A stretch of 36,407 bases of DNA from Photobacterium sanguinicancri (GTDB taxonomy: Bacteria; Pseudomonadota; Gammaproteobacteria; Enterobacterales; Vibrionaceae): NCBI RefSeq assembly GCF_002265265.1, contig NZ_NOIF01000033.1, positions 1-36,407 of the forward strand, given 5' to 3'. This document shows positions 6,080 to 16,208 of the stretch, one piece after another (position 1 is the stretch's first letter; each line of letters starts with the position of its first letter). Under the pieces are notes generated by a model. It saw only the letters and a list, made by a program, of their open reading frames with translations. It made no database searches and had not been told where the DNA came from. A program made the position numbers and the translations under genes.

Positions 6080-7363
6080 ATGAATACAATGAGGAAAGCG
6101 CTGTTATCCGTTATTGTTTTTTCTAGTTTTGGGCTTCAAGCAATGACGTTTGATCAGTTATCTAAAACCCTTGATGAAGCGAAGCAAGTGATTGATTGTC
6201 GCTCGAGTAATTTTTATAACGGATGGCCAGAAGCGGGCTCAAAGCTAGGTGGTCATTACCCTAATGCGGTCAATTTTGATGCCCAGTGGTTGGACAGAAT
6301 TGACGCCTCGGCGCTTAACCAACTGCTGGTGGAAAAACAGCTAAATGCAGATAAGCCTACCTATTTGTATTGCGACCAAGCGGCTAGCCAAAAAATGGTG
6401 ACAGCCTTGGCTGACCAAGGATTTACATCGGTATCTGTAATTGAAGAGCCGCTCTCAAATTATTCTGGCTCACTTACCGCGTTACCCAAATTTCAGCAGC
6501 TTGTTGGTCCTGAGTGGCTCAAACAAGTCATTGATGGACAGCAACCACTTTATGCTCCTAAAACCGACTATAAACTAGTTGAGGTTGCTTGGGGGCCGCC
6601 GACAAAATACCTTGTTTCACATATACCGACAGCACTGTATCTAAATACCAATAATATAGAAACAAAGCCGCTTTGGAATCGAGTTAGTAACGATAAACTC
6701 ACGGCCTTGCTGCAAGATTTAGGTATTCGTTACGACACCACAGTGATTTTGTATGGGCGCAATAATATGGCGGCCGCGCGTGCTGCGAGTATTATGATGT
6801 ACGCAGGTGTTGAAGATGTACGCCTACTAAATGGTGGTTGGACGGCATGGGTTGGTGCTGGCTTAACGTCAGAGCCTATGTTGCAAACAGCAGAGAAAGT
6901 GGCAGATTTTGGCCGAGATATTCCTGCTAATCCTGAATTGATCATTGATATGGCTGAGGCGAAAGCCATTCTTGATGACTCACCAAAAACGAATTCGTTA
7001 GTCAGTATTCGTACTTGGGATGAGTACCTAGGCAAAATCAGTGGTTATAACTATATTAAGCCAAAAGGGCGTATACCGGGTGCAAAATGGGGTCATGGTG
7101 GCAGTGATGCAAATAGCCTTGAAGATTTTCGTAACCCCGATGAGACCATGAAAAGCGCTGACGAGATTGAACATTTCTGGCATCAATGGGAAATCGATCG
7201 TAATCAGAAAGTGTCTTTTTATTGTGGTACGGGGTGGCGGGCGTCAGAAACTTTCTTCTACGCCTATGTGATGGGTTGGAAAGATATTAGCGTTTATGAT
7301 GGTGGCTGGTATGAGTGGAGCGGTATTAAAACCAATCCAACCTTAGTTGGTCCTATGTCATAA
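6080..7363 (+). CDS. Exported triple-rhodanese sulfurtransferase-like protein
   Basis: A 427-residue protein with a signal peptide of about 21 residues ending FGLQA, so probably periplasmic. Three rhodanese-like domains follow. The first has DCRSSNFYNGWP and YLYCDQAAS, with Cys98 where the catalytic cysteine would be. The second has VILYGRNNMAAARAA with glycine in that place, so it is probably inactive. The third has SFYCGTGWRAS with Cys382 in a six-residue active loop typical of thiosulfate or mercaptopyruvate sulfurtransferases. The family moves sulfane sulfur to thiol or cyanide acceptors; the natural substrate here is unknown. ATG 6080 has TAAGG six bases upstream. It is 329 bp from grdD and ends in its own strong terminator, so it is likely a separate unit; a link to selenium or sulfur supply for the preceding operon is speculation. 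Confidence 0.85.
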   Translation: MNTMRKALLSVIVFSSFGLQAMTFDQLSKTLDEAKQVIDCRSSNFYNGWPEAGSKLGGHYPNAVNFDAQWLDRIDASALNQLLVEKQLNADKPTYLYCDQAASQKMVTALADQGFTSVSVIEEPLSNYSGSLTALPKFQQLVGPEWLKQVIDGQQPLYAPKTDYKLVEVAWGPPTKYLVSHIPTALYLNTNNIETKPLWNRVSNDKLTALLQDLGIRYDTTVILYGRNNMAAARAASIMMYAGVEDVRLLNGGWTAWVGAGLTSEPMLQTAEKVADFGRDIPANPELIIDMAEAKAILDDSPKTNSLVSIRTWDEYLGKISGYNYIKPKGRIPGAKWGHGGSDANSLEDFRNPDETMKSADEIEHFWHQWEIDRNQKVSFYCGTGWRASETFFYAYVMGWKDISVYDGGWYEWSGIKTNPTLVGPMS

Positions 7364-7423
7364 CGATTTTGCATTAGCTCTGGGTCATCTTATTCGGGAG
7401 AGAAACTTCGCATTGTGAAGTTG

Positions 7424-7452
7424 ATAGCGGGCAAATTAGCCCGCTATTTTTA
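7424..7452 (+). terminator. Intrinsic terminator after the rhodanese gene
   Basis: Perfect nine-base stem ATAGCGGGC (7424-7432) and GCCCGCTAT (7439-7447), six-base loop, then TTTT. It acts on the + strand; the opposite strand lacks a T-run after the stem. Confidence 0.9.
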
Positions 7453-7510
7453 TATTCAGCGCTTCATTTGTAATGAGGTTTATATAGCCTTATCTGTCTT
7501 ACACTGGCAG

Positions 7511-8209
7511 TTAATGGGGTGCCGTTGTTGGCTTAAGAGCCCACGCAAAAGCATCGGCAAAATACTGTTTGCCGTTTTCAGAGATCACTCGACCGTGAGC
7601 AAGAATGATGCGGTCAAATGGCCAGGTTAAGATCTCTTGCAGTGACTGACGCAACCGCGTTTTGTCATAAAACGATAACCGCCAATAGAGTGGCATTGCT
7701 GGTTGTTGATAGCAGCCATTGAGTAAAGCTAAGCCTATTGAAAGTGGGTTGGTGCAGTCTTTCATCCAAGCTAAGGTATCACCCACAATTAGGGTGTGCG
7801 ATTGTGGATCACAAAACACCACTTCTTCCATTTTGTCACTCCCCCTGATCAGCGTTTGTAATAGCTGATTACGCCACAATGCAGGCGTTGTCGCGCTCAG
7901 GGCATCATCAAAGATCAAGTCAGAGCGCTTTTGTTGTAACCCTGGAGGGGCAAAAAAGTAAGCGTCAGGGTAGGCAAGCCACCATTCAGACAGAAAAAGG
8001 TGATGATTAATATTGGGGGTAACAATGGCATGTATTTGCCCCAATCTGCTCAGTGCTAACTGTAATTTAGTCGTAAGCTGTATCGGAGAATGAATAAGCA
8101 GTTTTTTATTGTTGAGCCGAATAACGGTCATACGGGCACCCACAGGAATACCGCTCACGTTGAGCGGCATGTCGTAGTACCAAAGGCGATCAGTAGCCCA
8201 TTCTATCAA
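7511..8209 (-). CDS. Metallo-beta-lactamase-fold protein, DUF4336-like, downstream of malT
   Basis: A 232-residue cytoplasmic protein resembling the DUF4336 branch of the metallo-beta-lactamase fold. Visible pieces are an N-terminal strand set with GARMTVIRL, the TPNINHHLFLSEW segment where canonical enzymes carry HxHxDH, HTLIVGDTL near the middle and the terminal RIILAHGRVI. The metal-binding motif is degenerate, so hydrolase activity is uncertain. The start is TTG (8207-8209); it is supported by AAGGA seven bases upstream, and no closer ATG gives the full fold. It lies 42 bp downstream of malT on the same strand and is probably cotranscribed with it. In Vibrio cholerae I recall a small hypothetical gene next to malT, possibly the counterpart. 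Function unknown. Confidence 0.7.
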   Translation of the reverse strand: MIEWATDRLWYYDMPLNVSGIPVGARMTVIRLNNKKLLIHSPIQLTTKLQLALSRLGQIHAIVTPNINHHLFLSEWWLAYPDAYFFAPPGLQQKRSDLIFDDALSATTPALWRNQLLQTLIRGSDKMEEVVFCDPQSHTLIVGDTLAWMKDCTNPLSIGLALLNGCYQQPAMPLYWRLSFYDKTRLRQSLQEILTWPFDRIILAHGRVISENGKQYFADAFAWALKPTTAPH

Positions 8210-8251
8210 GTGGTTATCCTTAACCTAGTTTGTGGTGCAAGAAGGGGGGCG

Positions 8252-10960
8252 TTAAACCCCCATCAATCCAAGTAAACGTTCAGCGGTTTCAATAGCTTGT
8301 TGGCGATTGGCGATATTCAATTTTTGGTACAAATTACGGATATGAGTTTTGATGGTTGTCGATGCAACATCTAGCTCAGATGCAATTTGTTCATTGCTAT
8401 AACCCGTATATATTAAGCCTAGAACTTGCCATTCACGCTGTGTCAGTGGGCTAGTGCGTACTAACTCCGGTACATCGGGGAGTGTCAGTAGTTTATCGAC
8501 AAAGCTTTCATCAAAATGAACAGAGCGGTTTCGTTCTTTACTCGTCATTTCACGTAGCAGTTGTTGTGCACGATGAAGTTCAAGCTCACTTAATTGGCGC
8601 GTATCGACTAACTCTTTTAGTAGGTCGCAGATGGTATTCGCTTCGCATAAGAAGTTACCAATCATGCCAGTACTATTGGTCAGTTGTAATGCTTCTTTAA
8701 GGTATAAAAGTGCAGTATCACGTTCCCCCTGACGTTTACTTAATACCGCTTGTACCACAAGATTTCGATTTTTGTCTGTGACTAAATTGTACTTTCCCGC
8801 ATCTTCTTGCAGTGAAAGTAAAATTTCATGCGCTTGGTCATACTCGCCGAGCGTCAAGTGCGTTCGGGCAATATTGCGCCATTGTAGCTGCTGGAAGTGG
8901 TTACACCCCCCTTCAGGGCGCTCCGCCTGTTTTAGCCAATCAGCCAGGCTTTGATTATCATCTTTTGCTTGCCAGTAAAGAATGTTGGCAAAATCAGCAT
9001 TTGCACGCCAGTCAATATGGTATTCAGATCGTTCTACCAGGCTGTTACACAGGTCTAAATAGCGTGCACCTTTATCGAGTTCACCACGAGTGATCGCAAT
9101 ACGCGCCAGCATGGAATAGGCGTGCAATGATTTGGTTTCATCAAAAGGAGCTAACACTTCTAGGCTTTTATGGGCACACTCTTCAGCTTCTTCTAAGCGG
9201 TTCCAACACCATAGGATCTGTGCACGTAAACGTAGCAAGAACTCATGCAGTGGCACTTGTTGAAGGTGTTGCTCTTTTACCAGCTTGAAGGCTTGATCTA
9301 ATAGCTCGTAAGCCGATTGAATGTAACCTTGGGCCACCAGAATCTCGCTCTGTTGCAGTAGTGCCCAAAGTGCTTGATGGTAAACATGGTACTGGCGCGC
9401 CATTTTTTCTGTCTGCTGCATCATAGGTAATGCACGGCTGAGGTTACCTAAGCAGTGGTGGACCTCACCGACTACCGATGTTGCAACAATTCGGCTGCGG
9501 TAAGTCGTTGAAGGCAATTGACCTAGCGCTTGTTCTGATAATAGCAAAGCGTCTTCGGGTTTAGACTGGTTGATCGCAACCTGCGCCAGTAAGGCGTTAA
9601 ACTCACCTTGCAGCGCATCATCTAACTCGATGCTGTGCTTACTTAATTGTGCTTTGGTCTCATTAATCAGATCACCCACATCGTTATAACGGTGTTGGCT
9701 TTGTGCCAGCCATGCGCGAAGGAGAGCAAGGCGAGGAGAAGAGAATAGTTTGTCCGTTGTTAAGGAAGCAATAGAGTCTTCTAGTAATTTCAACTCTCCG
9801 TGATGGTACATGTTCCAGCCGAAGTCTGTCAGTACTTCAACAATCAGATCTTGATTCTCACTCTTTAGCGCATGGATCAGCGCTTGTTGCGGGCTTTTTT
9901 GTTTTAGCCAAGCGTAAGCCGCTTGTGTATGCAGTTCTGATTGTTGTTGCGGAATTTGAGAATAGCGCTGATGGCGAAGGAATTCTGCAAATAAATTATG
10001 GAAGCGATACCAGTTATCGTTACTTTCAAGCGTGTTAAGGAATAATCCAAAACGGTTCAGTGACTCGAGCATTGCCAGTGCATCACTACGGCCTGTTAAG
10101 TCAGTCACTAACTGTGCATTGAAAATATCTAATACTGAGCATTGCAATAAGAATTGCTGAGTATCGCGATCGAGTTGATCAAATACTTCTTCCGCAAGGT
10201 AATCCCACAAGTGGCCCCGATTAAAGCTTGCCATTGACTCGGCAGATTCTGCTAAGTGATTTGGTTTTTGTTGGGCATGAAGGGCGATCAGCTGTAGTGC
10301 TGATGGCCAACCTTCAACTTGCTCGCGCAATGAATTTAGTACTGTGAGTTCAATATCTTCACTGACACGCTTTTGGAAGAAGCGTTGGGTTTCTTCTTGA
10401 TCGAAGGCTAAATGCTCGTTGTCTACTTCAATCAATAAATCACGCACACGTAGGTTAGCGGTACTCAGTGGTGGTTGAGTTCGGCTCGTGACGACAAGAG
10501 TGAGGCAGTCCGGCATGTGCTTAAGGAAGAAACGCATACCGTCATGAATGTCTTCATTGTTGATGACATGGTAGTCATCTAATACTAAATATGTTTGGGC
10601 GTTATATTCAGCAATTTCGCCGAAAAGCTCGCTAAATAGCGTTGATAAGCAAGCAAATTGACGGCGTTCAGCCATTGCTTGTGTTTTTAAACAGGCGCCA
10701 TTAGTGGCTTTGTTTATGGATTGTAAGAAGTAGTTCGCGAATCGAAATGTATCGTTATCGCTTTCATCAATGTTCAACCACCCAGTATGTGGGTGATCGT
10801 TTAGCCATTGTGCTGCCATAGTGGTTTTACCGTAGCCCGCTGGAGAGCGGAAAAGTACCAGACGGTAAAACGGTGCTTGATTAAGACGATCCAGCAAGCG
10901 AGGACGGAGAATGGCATTATGAAGGCGCGCCGGGCGCGTTAGTTTCGATGGTATCCACAT
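8252..10960 (-). CDS. malT: MalT, ATP- and maltotriose-dependent activator of the maltose regulon
   Basis: A 902-residue STAND-class activator, the same length as E. coli MalT (901). The N-terminal ATPase domain has Walker [10 protein letters not shown] (39-47) and a Walker B-like [10 protein letters not shown]. The middle is an array of TPR-like helices that binds maltotriose in the known family. The LuxR-type helix-turn-helix occupies about 839-880 ([20 protein letters not shown], then [13 protein letters not shown]). It runs divergently from malP, whose promoter it should activate when bound to maltotriose and ATP. ATG at 10958-10960 begins [10 protein letters not shown], like other MalT proteins. 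Confidence 0.96.
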   Translation of the reverse strand: MWIPSKLTRPARLHNAILRPRLLDRLNQAPFYRLVLFRSPAGYGKTTMAAQWLNDHPHTGWLNIDESDNDTFRFANYFLQSINKATNGACLKTQAMAERRQFACLSTLFSELFGEIAEYNAQTYLVLDDYHVINNEDIHDGMRFFLKHMPDCLTLVVTSRTQPPLSTANLRVRDLLIEVDNEHLAFDQEETQRFFQKRVSEDIELTVLNSLREQVEGWPSALQLIALHAQQKPNHLAESAESMASFNRGHLWDYLAEEVFDQLDRDTQQFLLQCSVLDIFNAQLVTDLTGRSDALAMLESLNRFGLFLNTLESNDNWYRFHNLFAEFLRHQRYSQIPQQQSELHTQAAYAWLKQKSPQQALIHALKSENQDLIVEVLTDFGWNMYHHGELKLLEDSIASLTTDKLFSSPRLALLRAWLAQSQHRYNDVGDLINETKAQLSKHSIELDDALQGEFNALLAQVAINQSKPEDALLLSEQALGQLPSTTYRSRIVATSVVGEVHHCLGNLSRALPMMQQTEKMARQYHVYHQALWALLQQSEILVAQGYIQSAYELLDQAFKLVKEQHLQQVPLHEFLLRLRAQILWCWNRLEEAEECAHKSLEVLAPFDETKSLHAYSMLARIAITRGELDKGARYLDLCNSLVERSEYHIDWRANADFANILYWQAKDDNQSLADWLKQAERPEGGCNHFQQLQWRNIARTHLTLGEYDQAHEILLSLQEDAGKYNLVTDKNRNLVVQAVLSKRQGERDTALLYLKEALQLTNSTGMIGNFLCEANTICDLLKELVDTRQLSELELHRAQQLLREMTSKERNRSVHFDESFVDKLLTLPDVPELVRTSPLTQREWQVLGLIYTGYSNEQIASELDVASTTIKTHIRNLYQKLNIANRQQAIETAERLLGLMGV

Positions 10961-11181
10961 AGTTCTTTTGTCTAATCCGTTGTTTCGACTCTGAATATGA
11001 CCACAATATAATTCTTGTTATTGGGGAAAGTGACGTAACGACCTTTCACTTCCTTGGTCTGTTATGTTCATTTGGCCTTAAAATCATGCCTTAAATGAAT
11101 AGTGCGGCATTTGATCTTACCCAATACTTTACCTAGCAAAAGGGCAATGTAACCAGAACATCGCTCTCTCATCCCTTGATT

Positions 11182-11197
11182 TATGAACCAAATCACA
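11182..11197 (+). promoter_or_regulatory. CRP-like binding site
   Basis: TATGA-ACCAAA-TCACA matches the CRP consensus TGTGA-N6-TCACA at nine of ten fixed bases. It lies about 220 bp upstream of malT and 260 bp upstream of malP, so it could serve either gene, malT being the precedent in E. coli. Confidence 0.5.
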
Positions 11198-11361
11198 AAT
11201 ATGCTAATTCAACTGGGATAATAATCATCCAGCTGCACGTGAAAATTAGCGATTAAAGTGTGAATCATATTGCATTAATTTTCATTGGATGATGTTCTCT
11301 CCCCCCTGAACTTTGGTTTGAGTCACAAAAAGTACGTACTTAACTGACCTACGCCCCTCCT

Positions 11362-11371
11362 CCTCCTCCCT
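11362..11371 (-). promoter_or_regulatory. MalT-box-like site upstream of malP
   Basis: On the minus strand it reads AGGGAGGAGG, nine of ten matches to the MalT box. It is about 90 bp upstream of the malP start, within a polypyrimidine run on the + strand, so part of the match could be due to simple sequence. Confidence 0.45.
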
Positions 11372-11459
11372 CTAGTCCCAAAATTCAGGAGGATGCTTTC
11401 GTTAGGGATAACAGGCAGCATAGATTCCAGTTGAGATAATCTTAGAGAGAGAATGAACC

Positions 11460-13919
11460 ATGACAACACGTGGTCAAGCACAACAATTTGATAAAGCATT
11501 ATTTAAAGCTTCAGTAGAGAAGCATTTACTGACGACGTACGCGAAAACCAAAGAAACGGCTGATGCACGTAGCTGGTACTTAGCTGTAGGTAAAGCATTA
11601 GCTGAAATCAGCACTGGTAGCCTGCTTGAAACTGAAAAGCACGTTGCTGAACAAAATGTACGTAGCGTTAATTACCTTTCTTTAGAATTTCTAATTGGTC
11701 GTCTAACAGGCAATAACTTAATCAGCATGGGTTTGTACGACGAAGTCAGTGCAGCCGTTGAAGAACTAGGTCTTAATTTAACTGATCTGCTAGAAGAAGA
11801 ACGCGATCCAGCACTCGGTAATGGTGGCCTTGGCCGCTTGGCTGCGTGTTTCATGGATTCACTGGCAGCACAAGAATTTCCAGCTGTAGGTTACGGCCTG
11901 CACTATGAGTACGGTCTATTCCGTCAATCATTTGAAGATGGCCATCAAGTTGAAACACCTGACGCATGGCGTGGGATTGAAGGTTACCCTTGGGAAGTAG
12001 TACGCCCTGAATTAGCGCAATCTGTTGGTTTATTTGGCCATGTAGAAACGCAGGCTAACGAAAAAGGTGAAGCTCAACGTCGTTGGGTACCTGCAATGAA
12101 CCTTGAAGGTGTTGCATGGGATCTTCCAATCGTAGGTTATGACAACAAGAGTGTTTACCCACTACGTTTGTGGGAATGTCGTTCACCTGCACCGTTTAAT
12201 CTACAGCGTTTTAACGACGGTGATTACGTAGGTGCACAATACGGTCAACTAGAAGCGGGTAACGTAACAAAAGTCCTTTACCCGAATGACAATCACGACC
12301 AAGGTAAAATGCTACGCCTAATGCAGCAGTACTTCCACTGTGCATGTTCAGTAGCGGACATTCTTCGTCGTCACGCGGCGGCGGGTCATAGCATTGAAGA
12401 TCTTGCGAAGCTAGAAACCATTCAGCTAAACGATACTCACCCAACAATTGCTATTCCTGAACTTATGCGCATCTTGATTGATGAGCACCAACTAGGTTGG
12501 GATGCTGCGTGGGCAATTTCTTCGAAAGTTTTTGCGTACACTAACCACACATTACTACCAGAAGCGCTGGAAACATGGAGCGAAAAACTGATCGCCGATA
12601 TGCTGCCACGTCACATGGAAATCATTTTTGAAATCAACCACCGCTTTATGCTGGAAGTTGAAGCAAAATGGCCTGGTAATAACGAAGTAAAACGTAAGCT
12701 TTCTATTATTCAAGAAGGCCCGCAACGCATGGTACGCATGGCGAACTTATGTGTAGTGAGTACTTACGCAGTTAACGGTGTAGCAGCACTTCACTCAGAG
12801 TTGGTAAAGCGTGATCTTTTCCCTGAATTCAACGAGTTATTCCCTGGTCGTCTACAGAACGTAACGAATGGTGTAACCCCTCGCCGTTGGTTGAAGTTCT
12901 GTAACCCGGGTTTAACGGAATTGGTTAATGAGAAAGTAGGTAAAGATTGGCCTGCTAACCTCGATAAACTGTCTGGTTTAGCTAAGTTTGCGGAAGATAA
13001 AGCTTTCCAAAAACGTTACATGGCAGTGAAAAAAGATAATAAGCAACGTCTGGCTGACTGGGTTCTGGATAACATGGATATCGAGCTTGATACCAATGCT
13101 ATCTTCGATGTGCAAATCAAACGTCTGCACGAGTACAAACGTCAGCACTTGAACTTGCTACACATCTTAGCGCTATATCACCGCTTAGTGAACGATCCGA
13201 CATTTGATATGCACCCACGTGTATTTATCTTTGCAGCGAAAGCAGCACCGGGTTATGCATTAGCGAAAGACATCATTTTTGCCATCAACAAAGTGGCAGA
13301 AAAAGTAAACAACGACCCACGCCTTGGCGGAAAACTAAAAGTGGTATTCATTCCTGATTACCGTGTAAGCCTTGCTGAAATCATTATTCCTGCAGCAGAT
13401 GTGTCAGAGCAGATTTCAACTGCCGGCCTAGAAGCATCAGGCACAGGTAACATGAAGATGGCGCTGAACGGTGCATTAACTGTCGGTACGATGGATGGTG
13501 CCAATGTTGAGATCCGCGAAGAAGTGGGCGATGAAAACATCTTTATCTTCGGCTTATTAGTAGACGAAGTATTGAAACTAAAAGAAGAGGGTTACGACCC
13601 TTACCGTTACTACCATGCAGACAGCCTGCTACGTGCAGCGTTAGATGTATTGGATACAGATGAGTTTACTCCGGGTAACCCAGGTCAACTGGCTGCGATT
13701 CGTCAAAACCTACTTGAAGGTGGCGATCAGTACCTAGTATTAGCTGACTTTGCTGACTACGTAAAAGCGCAAGCTCGCATTGATGCGGAATACCGTGACC
13801 AAGCAACATGGGCACGTAAAGCAATTCTGAACACAGCACTGGTTGGTAAGTTCAGTTCAGACCGTAGTATTCGTGATTACGTAAACAACATCTGGAAATT
13901 AAAAGCGGTTAAACGTTAA
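11460..13919 (+). CDS. malP: Maltodextrin/glycogen phosphorylase
   Basis: Cytoplasmic PLP enzyme that cleaves alpha-1,4-glucan ends with phosphate to give glucose 1-phosphate. The product has 819 residues, the family's usual size (about 800-815). The N-terminal region carries the family blocks [17 protein letters not shown] and [20 protein letters not shown]. The C-terminal region carries [20 protein letters not shown] with the pyridoxal-phosphate lysine at about residue 666. The malP name is preferred over glgP because malQ follows and malT is divergent. Transcription should depend on MalT. A ribosome binding site AGAGAGAATG lies just upstream of ATG 11460. Confidence 0.96.
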   Translation: MTTRGQAQQFDKALFKASVEKHLLTTYAKTKETADARSWYLAVGKALAEISTGSLLETEKHVAEQNVRSVNYLSLEFLIGRLTGNNLISMGLYDEVSAAVEELGLNLTDLLEEERDPALGNGGLGRLAACFMDSLAAQEFPAVGYGLHYEYGLFRQSFEDGHQVETPDAWRGIEGYPWEVVRPELAQSVGLFGHVETQANEKGEAQRRWVPAMNLEGVAWDLPIVGYDNKSVYPLRLWECRSPAPFNLQRFNDGDYVGAQYGQLEAGNVTKVLYPNDNHDQGKMLRLMQQYFHCACSVADILRRHAAAGHSIEDLAKLETIQLNDTHPTIAIPELMRILIDEHQLGWDAAWAISSKVFAYTNHTLLPEALETWSEKLIADMLPRHMEIIFEINHRFMLEVEAKWPGNNEVKRKLSIIQEGPQRMVRMANLCVVSTYAVNGVAALHSELVKRDLFPEFNELFPGRLQNVTNGVTPRRWLKFCNPGLTELVNEKVGKDWPANLDKLSGLAKFAEDKAFQKRYMAVKKDNKQRLADWVLDNMDIELDTNAIFDVQIKRLHEYKRQHLNLLHILALYHRLVNDPTFDMHPRVFIFAAKAAPGYALAKDIIFAINKVAEKVNNDPRLGGKLKVVFIPDYRVSLAEIIIPAADVSEQISTAGLEASGTGNMKMALNGALTVGTMDGANVEIREEVGDENIFIFGLLVDEVLKLKEEGYDPYRYYHADSLLRAALDVLDTDEFTPGNPGQLAAIRQNLLEGGDQYLVLADFADYVKAQARIDAEYRDQATWARKAILNTALVGKFSSDRSIRDYVNNIWKLKAVKR

Positions 13920-13980
13920 TCGCATACGGTGCTTAACAGCCCGGTTTAAAAACCTTTTTATCAGCAAAAATAAACATCGT

Positions 13981-13998
13981 AGCGGCCCAAGGGCCGCT
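13981..13998 (+). promoter_or_regulatory. Intercistronic hairpin between malP and malQ
   Basis: AGCGGCCC (13981-13988) and GGGCCGCT (13991-13998) are perfectly complementary; at least seven pairs can form around CAAG. No T-run follows and the malQ ribosome binding site CGGAG begins two bases later. It may stabilise the malP 3' end or tune malQ translation. Confidence 0.5.
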
Positions 13999-14011
13999 AA
14001 CGGAGATAACG

Positions 14012-16204
14012 ATGAAAGACAATCAAGCATTAAAACAAGTTGCTGAAATGGTGGGAATTGCCGACAGCTACGTCAGCGCCTGGGGTGATGAAGCCAAAGT
14101 AAAAGACGAAACCATTCGACGCTTACTAATGGCTTTAGGTTACGACACCAAGAATGACGAAGCATTGCTCGAGTCAGCACGCAAGAAACACCGTCCAGAT
14201 GTACTTGCACCTGTGAAAGTAGTACGAAGTGGTGAAGCAATGCACATTGCTTTGCAGCTAGGTGCCAGCGCACGCGTAAGCGATTTTAGCTGGCGCCTAA
14301 CTACAGAACAAGGTGAGGTGATGGAAGGCTGGTTACAGTCTCAGTTAGTGAAAGATGACCGTGAAGATGGTGGGGAGCTAACGTTTGCTTTACCCGACGA
14401 TCTTGCATGGGGTTACCACAAACTTGAACTGTTCCGTAAACGCCGTAAATCACCGTTTGAAATGACTTTGATTGTTACGCCAATGTCTTGTTATAAGCAG
14501 GAAGCGCTTGTTAATGAGAAGAAGCTTTGGGGTACCAGTGTTCAGCTTTACTCCGTACGTACTAACCATAACTGGGGTATTGGTGACTTTGGCGATTTAA
14601 AACAACTGGTAGCTGATATTGCTGCACGTGGCGGTGATTTTGTTGGTTTAAACCCGATCCATTCTTTGTTCCCTGCGAACCCAGAAGGCGCGAGTCCGTA
14701 TAGCCCATCATCACGTCGTTGGTTAAACCTAATGTACATTGATGTTAGCTCTGTTGCCGAGTTTGCACAGTGTGATGAAGCTCAGCAGCTTGTTGGCAGT
14801 CCTGAATTCCAACAGCGTTTAGTGGAAGCTCGCGAAACCAATTGGGTGAATTACAGTGAAGTTTCTTGCTTGAAAATGGCAGTACTTCCATTGTTGTTCG
14901 ACACTTTTGTTGAGCGTCATATAAGTAAAAAAACGGCGCGTGCCGACAATTTTTTGAAGTTTGTTGAAGATGGCGGTGAAAGCTTACTTCATCAAGCCGC
15001 TTTCGATGCGTTACATGCGCATTTGAAAAAACAAGATGATAATACTTGGGGCTGGCCTGTATTCCCTGAAGAATTACGTCATTTTGATAATGCTGAAGTT
15101 AAAACGTTTATCAAAGAAAATGGTAAAGATGTTCAGTTGTTTATGTATCTGCAATGGTTGGCGGATAGTCAATTAGCAGAAGTGAACGAACTGGCAGAAG
15201 AAAAAGGCATGGCCATGGGCCTTTACCGTGATTTAGCGGTAGGTGTGTGTGATTCAGGTGCCGAGACATGGGCAGATAATGGTGCGCTTTGCCAAGATGT
15301 TAGTATTGGTGCGCCGCCAGATATCTTAGGTCCTCTAGGTCAAAACTGGGGCTTACCACCACTAAACCCACAAGTACTCCAAGAAATGTCTTACGAACCG
15401 TTTGTACAGCTACTTCGTGCCAATATGCGTAACTGTGGTGCATTGCGTATTGACCACGTACTGGGTTTATTGCGTCTATGGTGGATTCCGAAAGGTGAAT
15501 CGGCAACGGAAGGGGCGTATATGTATTACCCCGTTGAAGATATGATGTCGATCCTTGCGCTAGAATCACATCGCTACCAATGTACTGTCATCGGTGAAGA
15601 TCTAGGCACAGTGCCTGATGAGATTGTTGGTCAACTTTCAGATGCTGGCATTCATTCTTACAAGGTATTTTTCTTCGAAACATCTGAAGATGGTGGTTAT
15701 TACTCACCAAGTCATTACCCTAGTCAATCAATGGCAACATTGTGTACACATGACATGCCAACGCTTCGTGGTTTCTGGCATTGTGATGACCTTAAAATGG
15801 GTGCAGAACTGGGTTTATACCCTGATGAAGAACAACTTAATGGCTTATTTGACAGCCGAGCTGAAAGTAAGCAAAAAATCCTTGATAGTTTGAGCTGGCA
15901 CGGTTACCTTCCACAAGGTGTAGGGCATAATGCTGCATATGTACCGATGGACCGTTCGTTAAGTGAAGGCATGCAACTTCACCTTGCATCGAGCTCAAGT
16001 GCATTGCTAAGCCTACAACTGGAAGACTGGTTGGAAATGGATAAACCAGTCAATATTCCAGGAACGGTGAATGAATATCCAAACTGGCGTCGTAAGCTTT
16101 CTACTACTTTGGACGATCTATTTACCCGCCAGGATATCATTGACCTGACTCGTCGTTTAACAGAAACACGAGCAAAAGCTAGTCCAAACACTAATCAGGA
16201 GTAA
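14012..16204 (+). CDS. malQ: 4-alpha-glucanotransferase (amylomaltase)
   Basis: Cytoplasmic GH77 enzyme that transfers alpha-1,4-glucan chains between maltodextrins and frees glucose, producing chains long enough for MalP. The product has 730 residues, similar to gammaproteobacterial MalQ (about 695-730), which is longer than other bacterial forms because of an N-terminal extension (here about 1-150). The GH77 blocks seen are [39 protein letters not shown]-like [25 protein letters not shown]-like [16 protein letters not shown], the nucleophile region [16 protein letters not shown], the acid/base region [10 protein letters not shown] and the [12 protein letters not shown] block. It follows malP after 92 bp and its stop lies four bases before the glgB start codon. 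Confidence 0.96.
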   Translation: MKDNQALKQVAEMVGIADSYVSAWGDEAKVKDETIRRLLMALGYDTKNDEALLESARKKHRPDVLAPVKVVRSGEAMHIALQLGASARVSDFSWRLTTEQGEVMEGWLQSQLVKDDREDGGELTFALPDDLAWGYHKLELFRKRRKSPFEMTLIVTPMSCYKQEALVNEKKLWGTSVQLYSVRTNHNWGIGDFGDLKQLVADIAARGGDFVGLNPIHSLFPANPEGASPYSPSSRRWLNLMYIDVSSVAEFAQCDEAQQLVGSPEFQQRLVEARETNWVNYSEVSCLKMAVLPLLFDTFVERHISKKTARADNFLKFVEDGGESLLHQAAFDALHAHLKKQDDNTWGWPVFPEELRHFDNAEVKTFIKENGKDVQLFMYLQWLADSQLAEVNELAEEKGMAMGLYRDLAVGVCDSGAETWADNGALCQDVSIGAPPDILGPLGQNWGLPPLNPQVLQEMSYEPFVQLLRANMRNCGALRIDHVLGLLRLWWIPKGESATEGAYMYYPVEDMMSILALESHRYQCTVIGEDLGTVPDEIVGQLSDAGIHSYKVFFFETSEDGGYYSPSHYPSQSMATLCTHDMPTLRGFWHCDDLKMGAELGLYPDEEQLNGLFDSRAESKQKILDSLSWHGYLPQGVGHNAAYVPMDRSLSEGMQLHLASSSSALLSLQLEDWLEMDKPVNIPGTVNEYPNWRRKLSTTLDDLFTRQDIIDLTRRLTETRAKASPNTNQE

Positions 16205-16208
16205 TGCG

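Larger units (their letters stand above)
10961..11459. promoter_or_regulatory. Divergent malT / malP control region
   Basis: This 499-bp gap must hold both promoters. Sequences like the MalT box (GGGGAKGAGG) occur at 11167-11176 on the minus strand (8 of 10), at 11286-11295 on the plus strand (7 of 10) and at 11362-11371 on the minus strand (9 of 10, in a C/T-rich run CCCCTCCTCCTCCTCCC). A CRP-like site lies at 11182-11197: TATGA, six bases, TCACA. E. coli malP is likewise controlled by clustered MalT boxes and malT by CRP. No ORF is supported here. Scores were counted by eye. Confidence 0.6.

Noticed and set aside
7415-7630. A 71-codon + strand ORF
   Set aside because: It runs through the strong terminator at 7424-7452 and into the antisense of the metallo-beta-lactamase-fold gene; no ribosome binding site.
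11403-11415. Thirteen bases identical to the start of the I-SceI homing endonuclease site
   Set aside because: The remaining five bases of the 18-base site do not match, and no intron or homing gene is nearby; most likely chance.
16204-16206. ATG overlapping the malQ stop as the glgB start
   Set aside because: It is out of frame with glgB; TTG 16209 is in frame and correctly spaced from AGGAG.
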